Below, piece by piece: positions 23,044-29,966 of a stretch of 38,268 nucleotides of DNA. The position numbers and the translations under genes are program-made. Location: positions 1-38,268 of the forward strand of contig CAZBXB010000002.1 of NCBI GenBank assembly GCA_964496075.1. The letters are read 5' to 3'. The first letter of the stretch is position 1. Each line of letters starts with the position of its first letter. Source of the stretch: UBA1372 sp964496075 (lineage in GTDB: Bacteria; Patescibacteriota; Microgenomatia; UBA12405). The notes beneath the pieces were generated by a model. That model ran no database searches and had not been told where the DNA came from. It worked only from the letters and a program-made list of their open reading frames with translations.

Positions 23044-24126
23044 CTAAGCGCTGTCTTTTTTGGACTTTTTAGTTTTTTTGACTTTTTTGGGCTTGTCGCT
23101 TTTTTTCTTAGATTTCTTTTCTTTTTTCGTTTCTTTTTCTTTTGTAGCAGAGATGTTAATATCTTTGTCAACTAATTGGCCGGCTAATCTAACGTTTTCT
23201 CCGCCGGTGCCAATAGCAAGAGCTAGCTGATCTTCGGGAACAGTAATGTTGGCAGTATCTTGATCCATGTCGACAATTTCAACGTCTTGGGCCGGTGATA
23301 GGGCCTCAATTAAAAATCTTTTAAGATCGTCTGAATAGAGAACAATATCAATTTTTTCGTTGTTGGGAACTTCATTTAGGACTGATTGGATTCGGCTACC
23401 TTTTTGACCAATACAGGAACCAACCGGATCAACTCCAGGCTGACTACTAGAAACAGCCACTTTGGAACGAATGCCGGCTGATCTGGCAATTTTTTCAATA
23501 AGTACGGATCCATTGGCAATTTCTGGTACTTCTCGCTGTAAAAGCTGACCGATAAATTCAGGATCAGATCTGGTTAAAATAATATCTCTTTTACCGGTTT
23601 CATCATCTTCCACAATGGACTTAACTAAAAACAAATTTCTGTCACCAAGATTAAATCTTTCTGATTTGACTTGCTCTTCTTTGGGAAGAATACCTTCGGC
23701 TTTACCTATACCTATGATAATTTTTTGAGGATCGATCTTGATAACATTACCGTTGACAAGAGTGCCAACTTTGTCCATAAAGGCGGCAATTAAAGTTTCT
23801 TTTTCGGCTAAATAAATTCTTTGGTCAATAACCTGTTTGGCAGTTTGGGCAGCGATACGACCAAAGCCCGGAGGAGTGACGTCTTTTTTGGCACCATCGG
23901 TGTCGAATTGGTAAACAATAAAGGAACCACTATCGGGAGACAGATTGACTTCAAACTCAACTTCATCGTCGATGTCGACGCCTTTTTCTTTTTGGTCTCT
24001 TTTGTAGGCGGAAATAAGACCGGCTTCGATTGAGTCAAGAATGGCTTGAGTATCAATATTTCTTTCACCGGCAATTTGGGCTACAGCAGCGGCAAATTCG
24101 GTTTTTGGTAATTTTTTTATATCCAT
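23044..24126 (-). CDS. nusA: Transcription factor NusA with lysine-rich tail
   Basis: This 360-aa protein binds RNA polymerase and modulates pausing, termination and antitermination. The N-terminal polymerase-binding domain (1-125), S1 domain (about 130-200) and two KH domains (to about 325, with SCIGQKGSRIQSVLNE and AIGTGGENVRLAGQL) are present. The acidic repeats of E. coli NusA are absent; instead the last 30 or so residues are almost entirely Lys, Ser and Asp. rimP, which often precedes nusA, is not here. The leader contains a terminator-type hairpin running to within 6 bases of the ATG, suggesting autoregulation. There is no Shine-Dalgarno. Confidence 0.95.
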   Translation of the reverse strand: MDIKKLPKTEFAAAVAQIAGERNIDTQAILDSIEAGLISAYKRDQKEKGVDIDDEVEFEVNLSPDSGSFIVYQFDTDGAKKDVTPPGFGRIAAQTAKQVIDQRIYLAEKETLIAAFMDKVGTLVNGNVIKIDPQKIIIGIGKAEGILPKEEQVKSERFNLGDRNLFLVKSIVEDDETGKRDIILTRSDPEFIGQLLQREVPEIANGSVLIEKIARSAGIRSKVAVSSSQPGVDPVGSCIGQKGSRIQSVLNEVPNNEKIDIVLYSDDLKRFLIEALSPAQDVEIVDMDQDTANITVPEDQLALAIGTGGENVRLAGQLVDKDINISATKEKETKKEKKSKKKSDKPKKVKKTKKSKKDSA

Positions 24127-24132
24127 TTTTTT

Positions 24133-24158
24133 AAAAAAAATAGGGACTTGCCTGTCCC
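24133..24158 (-). terminator. Terminator-like hairpin in the nusA leader
   Basis: On the minus strand GGGAC-AGGCAA-GTCCC is followed by TA and eight Ts, ending 6 bases before the nusA ATG. It lies downstream of the predicted nusA promoter, so it may be an attenuator. It may also end transcripts of the dnaK operon coming from upstream. Confidence 0.7.
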
Positions 24159-24199
24159 CATATCAAAATACGTAATATAATATTTAATTTATCTGGGAA

Positions 24200-24208
24200 A
24201 GTATATCA
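24200..24208 (-). promoter_or_regulatory. Extended -10 promoter of nusA
   Basis: TGATATACT on the minus strand matches TGn-TATAAT with one change. The predicted start is about 24193, so the leader is about 67 nt and includes the hairpin at 24133-24158. No good -35 is seen. Confidence 0.5.
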
Positions 24209-24241
24209 TAAAAAACAAAACCTAAGCTTGTTTGTCGCTAT

Positions 24242-25099
24242 CTACAAGTCCAACTGATCTATTTGTTGTTTTTGGTGATGAGTTAGCTTGGTAGGAATGT
24301 TGACTAAGACTCGAATATAAAAGTCTCCTCTTCTGTTAGTGTTAAGTTGTTTAACACCTTTGCCCCTTAACCTAATCAGGGTATTTGATTGAGTACCTGG
24401 TTGAATTTTGACAGTTAGATTGTCGCCTTCCAAAGTGGGAACACTAATCTTGTCTCCAAGAGTAGCCTGTTTAAAGTTTATGGAAGCGTTAACAAAAACA
24501 TCGTAGCCATCTCTTTTGAAGGTGTCGCTTGGAGCAACATCAATATAGAGAATAAAATCGTTGAATTTAATCCTTTGGCCATCGGCGACACCGGCAGGGA
24601 TTTTAATAGTCTTTTTTTGGCCATTTAGGCTGACATGTTTTTCAACCCCATTGGCGGCTTCTAAAAATGAAATGGTAATTTTGTGAGTAGATAGTCTGGG
24701 ACCTTGGCCAAACGAAGTACCAAAAAACTGTTCAAAAATATCAAAAGGATTACTAAAACCGCCAAAGTTAAAGTCAGCCGATCCAAAAGGATTACCTTCA
24801 GCTGAATTGGTATAAGTAAAATTGAAAGGTCCTTGCTGTCTGGTATAAGTGTTTCCGCCAAAAGGACCAGCTTGACCACCTTCAAAGGCGGCATGGCCAT
24901 ATTGGTCATAAGCAGTTTTTTTATCGTCATTGCTTAAGACTTCATAAGCTTCGTTTATTTCCTTAAACTTATCCTCGGCGTCAGCCGACTTGTTTTTGTC
25001 AGGATGAAACTTAAGGGCTAGCTTTCGATAAGCCGACTTGATATCAGCCTTACTCGCCCCCTTAGATATACCCAGTGTTTCATAAAAATCTTTTTTCAT
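24242..25099 (-). CDS. dnaJ: DnaJ-type co-chaperone without zinc finger
   Basis: This 285-aa J-protein stimulates the DnaK ATPase and delivers substrates. The J domain (1-70) has the HPD motif at 32-34. A Gly/Phe-rich region (about 70-130) follows, then directly the beta-rich substrate-binding domains (GVADGQRIKF, PSDTFKRDGYDVF, GDKISVPTLEGD). The four CxxCxGxG repeats of class A DnaJ are absent, making it class B/CbpA-like, although it is the only J-protein in the dnaK operon. It starts 2 bases after the dnaK stop. Confidence 0.93.
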   Translation of the reverse strand: MKKDFYETLGISKGASKADIKSAYRKLALKFHPDKNKSADAEDKFKEINEAYEVLSNDDKKTAYDQYGHAAFEGGQAGPFGGNTYTRQQGPFNFTYTNSAEGNPFGSADFNFGGFSNPFDIFEQFFGTSFGQGPRLSTHKITISFLEAANGVEKHVSLNGQKKTIKIPAGVADGQRIKFNDFILYIDVAPSDTFKRDGYDVFVNASINFKQATLGDKISVPTLEGDNLTVKIQPGTQSNTLIRLRGKGVKQLNTNRRGDFYIRVLVNIPTKLTHHQKQQIDQLDL

Positions 25100-25101
25100 T
25101 T

Positions 25102-27030
25102 TTATTCAACTACCTCTCCTTCTTCGGCGTCGGATTTATCCTGCTTATCTTTGTCATTTTTGCCTTTAGTTTTATCTTCTTGGCTGGCTTGAGCTTGATC
25201 GCCTGCTTTAGCCTGGTCAGGATTTTGATACATAGCAGCCCCGACAGTTTGAAGTATTTGACTTAAAGATTGTCTGGTTTTATCCAGATTATCTTTACTG
25301 GCGTCTTGCTTTTCTAAGACCTTTTTAGCAGCATCAATTTCGGCCTGAAGCTTCTTTTTATCTTCATCTTTGATCTTATCAGTAAGGTCCTTGATAGTTT
25401 TTTCAGAAGCAAAGACAGTGTTGTCGAGAAGATTTCTGGCTTCGACCAATTCTTTTTTGGCTTTATCTTCATCGGCATATTTGTCGGCCTCAGCTTTCAT
25501 CTTTTCAACCTCTTCTTCAGATAAATTAGTAGCATTTTGAATGGTGATCTTTTGCTCTTTGCCAGAAGCTTTATCTTTGGCAGAAACGGATAAGATACCA
25601 TTACTATCTATATCGAAGGTAACTTCAACCTGAGGAATACCGCGAGGAGCAGGTGGAATACCATCAAGGATAAACCTACCTAGAGATTTGTTGTCTGTGG
25701 CCATGGGGCGCTCACCTTGTAGGACATTGATTTCTACTTGAGTCTGGTTATCGGAATAAGTAGAGAATGTTTGAGACTTTTTGGTAGGAACAGTAGTGTT
25801 TCTGTCGATTAGGGGAGTTTTGACACCACCGGCGGTTTCAATACCAAGAGTTAGGGGTGTGACATCGAGTAAAACGACGTCTTTGACTTCGCCAGTTAGG
25901 ACTGCACCTTGGACAGCGGCACCAATAGCCACAACTTCATCGGGATTAACAGAGTTGTTGAGATCTTTGCCAAAAAAGTCTTTGACTACTTGCTGAATCT
26001 TTGGCATTCTGGTTTGACCACCGACCATAAGAATATCGGTAATCTCAGCCTTGGTAACTTTGGCGTCCTTTATGCATTTTTCGACCGGGCCAAGGGTGGC
26101 CTGAACCAAATCTTCGGTTAACTGCTCCAATTTTGATCTGGTCATCTTGATTTCTAAGTGAAGTGGTTGACCATCCTTTTGAGTGATAAAAGGGAGGTTA
26201 ATGTCAGCATCCTGAGAGGAACTTAGCTCAATTTTAGCTTTTTCGGCTGCTTCTTTAATTCTTTGAAGAGCTTGAGGATCTTTGCTTAAATCGACTCCAT
26301 GCTCTTTTTCAAATGTTTCTAGAAGCCATTGAATAATCTTGTGATCAAAGTCATCACCACCTAAAAAGGTGTCACCATTGGTAGCCTTAACTTCAAAAAT
26401 TCCGTCACCAATTTCCAGAATCGAAATATCAAAAGTACCACCACCCAAGTCATAAACGGCAATGGTGCCAGACTTCTTTTTATCAAGACCAAAAGCCAGA
26501 GCGGCGGCGGTTGGCTCGTTGACAATTCTAACTACATTAAGTCCGGATATTTCGCCGGCTTGTTTGGTAGCTTGGCGCTGGGAATCATCAAAGTAGGCGG
26601 GGACAGTAACAACGGCGTCTTTGACTTCTTCTCCTAGATATTTTTCGGCATCGGCTTTGGCTTTTTGTAAAATCTTGGCTGAAATTTCTTGGGGTGTATA
26701 AGCTTTGCCATCAACTTCGACTGCAACCATATTATCTTTGCCGGCAATTATTTTGTAAGGAACCATTTTTTGAGTTTTGGCAACAGCCGGATCAGACATT
26801 CTTCTACCCATTAAGCGCTTAATACTGTAGATTGTGTTTTGGGAATTTAAAACCATTTGCCTTTTGGCAAGATCACCTACCAGATTTTTGACTGGTTCGA
26901 CAACTGAGGGAATTAAATTTCTACCCTCTGAGGTAACAATAACTTTAGGACTGCCAGCTTCCATAACTGCTACGCAGGAATTGGTGGTACCTAAATCGAT
27001 ACCGATTATTTTTTTGCTTGTTTGTGCCAT
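25102..27030 (-). CDS. dnaK: Chaperone DnaK (Hsp70)
   Basis: This 642-aa Hsp70 has the nucleotide-binding domain starting IIGIDLGTTNSCVAVME, with VVTVPAYFDDSQRQAT, VYDLGGGTFDISIL and DILMVGGQTRMPKIQQ, then the linker DVVLLDVTPLTLGIET, the substrate-binding domain and a lid ending in a charged tail (EEGEVVE) typical of DnaK. ATG 27030 was chosen over a frame open from 27066: it begins the conserved MAQ-K-IIGIDLGTT and lies 4 bases after AAGGAG, the only strong Shine-Dalgarno I found in the window. It is the third gene of hrcA-grpE-dnaK-dnaJ. Confidence 0.98.
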   Translation of the reverse strand: MAQTSKKIIGIDLGTTNSCVAVMEAGSPKVIVTSEGRNLIPSVVEPVKNLVGDLAKRQMVLNSQNTIYSIKRLMGRRMSDPAVAKTQKMVPYKIIAGKDNMVAVEVDGKAYTPQEISAKILQKAKADAEKYLGEEVKDAVVTVPAYFDDSQRQATKQAGEISGLNVVRIVNEPTAAALAFGLDKKKSGTIAVYDLGGGTFDISILEIGDGIFEVKATNGDTFLGGDDFDHKIIQWLLETFEKEHGVDLSKDPQALQRIKEAAEKAKIELSSSQDADINLPFITQKDGQPLHLEIKMTRSKLEQLTEDLVQATLGPVEKCIKDAKVTKAEITDILMVGGQTRMPKIQQVVKDFFGKDLNNSVNPDEVVAIGAAVQGAVLTGEVKDVVLLDVTPLTLGIETAGGVKTPLIDRNTTVPTKKSQTFSTYSDNQTQVEINVLQGERPMATDNKSLGRFILDGIPPAPRGIPQVEVTFDIDSNGILSVSAKDKASGKEQKITIQNATNLSEEEVEKMKAEADKYADEDKAKKELVEARNLLDNTVFASEKTIKDLTDKIKDEDKKKLQAEIDAAKKVLEKQDASKDNLDKTRQSLSQILQTVGAAMYQNPDQAKAGDQAQASQEDKTKGKNDKDKQDKSDAEEGEVVE

Positions 27031-27034
27031 GTTT

Positions 27035-27040
27035 CTCCTT
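27035..27040 (-). promoter_or_regulatory. Strong Shine-Dalgarno of dnaK
   Basis: AAGGAG ends 4 bases before ATG 27030 and decides the dnaK start. It stands out because almost no other gene here has one. Confidence 0.85.
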
Positions 27041-27046
27041 TTTAAA

Positions 27047-27508
27047 TTATTTAGTGCCCACAACAACGTGAGCTGGTCTTATAACTTGACCATTAAATTT
27101 ATAACCTTTCTTTTTAACTTCAGAAATAAGATCTTTTTTGACCTTATTGGTAGTGTCGACACAGTCCATGGTTTGGGGATCAAATGTCTGACCCAAAGCA
27201 ACGATCTCTTCCAAGCCTTCGCTTTTTAGGACATCTTCAAACTTGGTAACGGCCATTTTGAGACCTTTGTCGTTTAGATGTTTATCAACCAAATGAAGAT
27301 CATCAAGACTAGCTAAAATTTTATCAAATATTGAGCTAAGGGCTAAAGTTATAAAAACTTGCCTTTGAACTTCAACTCTTTTTTCGAAGTTTTGATAATC
27401 TGCCAGTGATCTGTTTAACTTTTCTGAAAGTTGTCTGTTTTCTTCCAGTAAGTGCTCCAGGTTTTGGGCAATGTTAGGCCGTTTTGATTGTTTGGTGGTT
27501 TTTTTCAT
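27047..27508 (-). CDS. grpE: Nucleotide exchange factor GrpE
   Basis: This 153-aa GrpE drives ADP release from DnaK. An N-terminal coiled coil (about 14-50, LEHLLEENRQLSEKLNRSLADYQNF) leads into a four-helix region and a C-terminal beta domain with FDPQTMDCVDTT and GYKFNGQVIRPAHVVVG, the usual family ending. It is slightly short for the family because the disordered N-terminus is brief. It starts 6 bases after the hrcA stop. Confidence 0.94.
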   Translation of the reverse strand: MKKTTKQSKRPNIAQNLEHLLEENRQLSEKLNRSLADYQNFEKRVEVQRQVFITLALSSIFDKILASLDDLHLVDKHLNDKGLKMAVTKFEDVLKSEGLEEIVALGQTFDPQTMDCVDTTNKVKKDLISEVKKKGYKFNGQVIRPAHVVVGTK

Positions 27509-27514
27509 AATTAT

Positions 27515-28246
27515 TTAACCTGCAATGGATGATAAAAGATGGGCAATATAGTCAATTAAGGGAACGACTTGAGTGTATTTAAATCTAGCCGGACCGATAA
27601 TACCTAAGATACCACGGTGGGGACCGGATTCGTATTTTTGATAAACAAAACCGCAAGGCTCAAGATGTTCTAGACCCAGGTCTTCACCAATAAGTAGGCG
27701 AATATCGCCTTCCTGTTGAACAGCATCGGCCTTTTTAACGATATCAAACCAAAATTCATTATCGTCAATTAGAGACAGGACCGTTTTGGTAACATCGATG
27801 TCGTAAAATTCCGGTTCTTCAAGCAGATTGCAGGCACCAAAGGAAAATATCGAACCTTGGTCAATGGTGGCAATAGCCAGAGCGTGAGACTTAGTGGCTA
27901 AAAGTTTAGTAGCTTCTCTGAGAAGTTTTTCAAATTCGTTTCGATAATCCCACATAATTTGCTTGGTTTTAACTTCTTCAGTAATTGATAAATCCTGAGT
28001 GGCCATTAAGTTTCTGACGTAGTATTTAAGACCAACCGAAGTAGGAATACTACCTGAACTGCTGTGCTCCTTTTTTAGATAGCCTAGTTGAACCAGGGCT
28101 GACATTTCGTTTCTGATGGTGGCCGGAGAAACACCTAAGTTGTACTTTTTCTCTAAATTTTGGGAGCCAACCGGCGAGGCCGTTTCGATAAATTCTTCAA
28201 CAATAAACTTTAATATCTTGATCTGCCTTTGAGTTAGGTTGGTCAT
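27515..28246 (-). CDS. hrcA: Heat-shock repressor HrcA, short form
   Basis: This 243-aa repressor has the N-terminal winged helix (1-70: LTQRQIKILKFIVEEFIETASPVGSQ, SPATIRNEMSALVQLGYL) followed by the HSSSGSIPTSVGLKYYV signature. The C-terminal GAF-like part ends with GILGIIGPARFKYTQVVPLIDYIA. Most HrcA proteins are about 340 aa; the missing part probably includes the inserted dimerisation domain. HrcA binds CIRCE operators and represses chaperone genes, with GroE as cofactor in Bacillus. A CIRCE-like site lies directly upstream, between its -35 and start codon, so the operon is likely self-regulated. Confidence 0.93.
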   Translation of the reverse strand: MTNLTQRQIKILKFIVEEFIETASPVGSQNLEKKYNLGVSPATIRNEMSALVQLGYLKKEHSSSGSIPTSVGLKYYVRNLMATQDLSITEEVKTKQIMWDYRNEFEKLLREATKLLATKSHALAIATIDQGSIFSFGACNLLEEPEFYDIDVTKTVLSLIDDNEFWFDIVKKADAVQQEGDIRLLIGEDLGLEHLEPCGFVYQKYESGPHRGILGIIGPARFKYTQVVPLIDYIAHLLSSIAG

Positions 28247-28247
28247 A

Positions 28248-28274
28248 TTAGCAATATGATAGATGGTTTGCTAG
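28248..28274 (-). promoter_or_regulatory. CIRCE-like operator of the hrcA operon
   Basis: Read on the plus strand, the arms are TTAGCAATA (28248-28256) and GTTTGCTAG (28266-28274) with a 9-base centre, exactly the 9-9-9 layout of CIRCE (TTAGCACTC-N9-GAGTGCTAA). Six of nine bases match in each arm, including TTAGCA and TGCTA. It overlaps the hrcA promoter and ends one base before the ATG. Confidence 0.75.
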
Positions 28275-28284
28275 CGTCTGTCAA
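28256..28284 (-). promoter_or_regulatory. Promoter of the hrcA-grpE-dnaK-dnaJ operon
   Basis: A perfect TTGACA (28279-28284), a 17-bp spacer and TATCAT (28256-28261). The predicted start is about 28249, leaving a leader of only about 3 nt before ATG 28246. The -35 lies inside the last codons of the upstream membrane-protein gene. Confidence 0.75.
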
Positions 28285-28561
28285 GAAAGAAAAACAAAAA
28301 GATGAAAAAGAAAAGTAGAAAAATTGCATTTATGGGGCTAAAAAGGCTAAAATATTTTAGAAGAAGATTTAGAGTAAAGAAGAGGGAAATAAAAAGGCAA
28401 GCTAAACTTTTTTTGAAAATAAAGAGTGAGAAGAGGAAAAGAAAGAGAAAAACAAGACCGAAAAATATGGCAATAATTAGATTTGAACTAGGCGGTAAGA
28501 TAAGGGTAAAAAAGATGACAACAAGCAGTGGAATTAAAAAAAATGCTTTAGTTTTTAACAT
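28271..28561 (-). CDS. Small hydrophobic membrane protein
   Basis: This 96-aa protein is almost entirely hydrophobic, with about three membrane segments (roughly 6-21, 27-49 and 53-93, the last perhaps two) separated by short basic stretches. ATG 28561 overlaps the rmuC stop region by 14 bases and the stop lies within the hrcA operator-promoter. I do not recognise a family. The antisense frame is a Lys/Arg-rich shadow, expected from U-rich codons. Tight overlap with rmuC supports this as a real gene, but composition alone could create the open frame. Confidence 0.55.
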   Translation of the reverse strand: MLKTKAFFLIPLLVVIFFTLILPPSSNLIIAIFFGLVFLFLFLFSLFIFKKSLACLFISLFFTLNLLLKYFSLFSPINAIFLLFFFIFLFFFLDRR

Positions 28562-29678
28562 TGGCTAATATTTTGGGTGGCTGAATAATATCAGGACCGT
28601 CAAGACTAATTTTATCAACTACTTTTTGAAGTTGACGGGTACGGGTACTGTTGACTTTGTCGTATTGACTTGAAAGTGAGTCGATTTTGGTACCAATTTT
28701 TCCAAACTCAGCGTTGTATTTTTCAAACTCGGATGAAAACTTTTTGATATGCTCGATAATTTGGCGAGTGTTTTTTTGAATCTTAAAATTGTCATAGGCT
28801 TGACGAACCATACGCAAGATAGCAGTAAAGGAAAAAGGGCCGGCAAAGATAACTTTTTTTTCCAGAGCTTCTTGCCAAATTTCCGGCATTTTGTCATAAA
28901 TAAAACTAAAGATCATTTCATTGGGGATAAACAAGATGACAAAGTCAACGGTTTTGCCTGATGGATCGATATATTCCCTACTAACTACCTGCTTAATCTT
29001 TTGTTTAACATCGGTCTTAAAATTTTTAAGATATTTGAGTTTTTCGCTTTTTGACTGGCTTTCGGACATCTTGGTTAGATTGCTGTAGGGAAATTTGGAA
29101 TCGACATTGATTTTGGCGCCATCCGGTAAAAATACGCAAAAATCCGGCCTGGTTTCGGCTCCCTCCATTTGTTTATTAAACTCATAATCAACACCTTTGA
29201 TAAAGCCGGCCATTTTAAGAAGATCTTCGGCTACTTTTTCACCAAAGGCACCTCTGAGTTGATTGTTACTTAAGACTTTTTTAAGGCCTTCAGTGGTGAC
29301 CGATAATTCTTGAGTGATTTTTTTATGACTTTCCAGTTCTTGTTTTAGGGCATTAAAATTGCCAATCCGACTGGTTTCGGCAGTTTCTAACTTCTTTTGG
29401 TTTTTGTCAAGCTCAGACAGTACTCTGTCGACTAGTTTTTCAAAAGATTGGTTTTTGTTTTCCAGATCAGTCTTTATTTCTTGCTTTTTGCTGTCTAGAT
29501 TTTGATTGGCAAGACTGACCAGATTTTGATTGGCTTGATTCAGGATTTCGGGAAACTTTTGATTGAATTGGTTAAAGAATTCATCGGAAAATGATTGGCT
29601 GGACTGTTTCCTCTTAAAGAAAAAATAGGCAAAGGTAAAACCAAGAGCGATGGCTAGTAGGATGTATAAGGGTTCCAT
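28548..29678 (-). CDS. rmuC: RmuC-family DNA recombination protein
   Basis: This 376-aa protein has an N-terminal membrane anchor (about 3-21), a long coiled coil (to about 140) and the RmuC nuclease-fold domain with LRGAFGEKVAEDLLKMAGF, RPDFCVFLPDGAKINVDSKFPY and VDFVILFIPNEMIFSF. The Asp of RPDF and the DSKFP segment fit the PD-(D/E)XK-like core. In E. coli RmuC limits inversions at short repeats. ATG 29678 was chosen; it lies 6 nt after an extended -10 TGATACAAT. It is divergent from the 29715 gene with back-to-back promoters. Confidence 0.92.
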   Translation of the reverse strand: MEPLYILLAIALGFTFAYFFFKRKQSSQSFSDEFFNQFNQKFPEILNQANQNLVSLANQNLDSKKQEIKTDLENKNQSFEKLVDRVLSELDKNQKKLETAETSRIGNFNALKQELESHKKITQELSVTTEGLKKVLSNNQLRGAFGEKVAEDLLKMAGFIKGVDYEFNKQMEGAETRPDFCVFLPDGAKINVDSKFPYSNLTKMSESQSKSEKLKYLKNFKTDVKQKIKQVVSREYIDPSGKTVDFVILFIPNEMIFSFIYDKMPEIWQEALEKKVIFAGPFSFTAILRMVRQAYDNFKIQKNTRQIIEHIKKFSSEFEKYNAEFGKIGTKIDSLSSQYDKVNSTRTRQLQKVVDKISLDGPDIIQPPKILANVKN

Positions 29679-29683
29679 GGCTA

Positions 29684-29692
29684 ATTGTATCA
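29684..29692 (-). promoter_or_regulatory. Extended -10 promoter of rmuC
   Basis: TGATACAAT on the minus strand ends 6 nt before ATG 29678, predicting a leaderless transcript. Confidence 0.55.
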
Positions 29693-29703
29693 AGTAATAG
29701 ATG

Positions 29704-29709
29704 TATAAT
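29704..29709 (+). promoter_or_regulatory. -10 box of the small plus-strand gene
   Basis: A perfect TATAAT ends 6 nt before GTG 29715. The -35 is weak. With the rmuC -10 facing the other way, the two genes share a 36-base divergent promoter region. Confidence 0.5.
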
Positions 29710-29714
29710 TGGGT

Positions 29715-29966
29715 GTGCCAGAAATAAGACTAGAAAAAGGACCCGATGGAATGATGGTAAGGCTTGGGGATTTGGTTGTTAACCTTAGTGAACTTAGACG
29801 TAGAGTGGCATCGATAGGCAGGGGAACAAAAGAGGTTGGCTTCACTGTTAACATTGAAACAAAAAGGCGTCCAGGGGAAGGCCAAATGAGATGGAAAGAC
29901 GGATCATATTTGACCGTTGATCAGGCCGTTGATGAAACATACCAAAGAGATATGAATATTGCCTAG
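29715..29966 (+). CDS. Small protein of unknown function
   Basis: This 83-aa protein is soluble and charged, with GMMVRLGDLVVNLSELRRRVA near the N-terminus and GQMRWKDGSYLTVDQAVDETY near the C-terminus. No signal peptide, membrane segment or known motif is visible. I chose GTG 29715 because it lies 6 nt after TATAAT, whereas a TTG at 29709 would overlap that box. Its stop TAG and the stop of the convergent helicase share the palindrome CTAG. Confidence 0.65.
   Translation: MPEIRLEKGPDGMMVRLGDLVVNLSELRRRVASIGRGTKEVGFTVNIETKRRPGEGQMRWKDGSYLTVDQAVDETYQRDMNIA

Noticed and set aside
24133..24158. Reading the nusA-leader hairpin as a plus-strand terminator
   Set aside because: On the plus strand the stem is preceded, not followed, by the homopolymer run, and there is no plus-strand gene to terminate.
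28302..28568. Lys/Arg-rich 88-aa frame on the plus strand
   Set aside because: It is the complement of the U-rich hydrophobic gene on the minus strand; its composition is fully explained by that and it has no promoter or recognisable motif.
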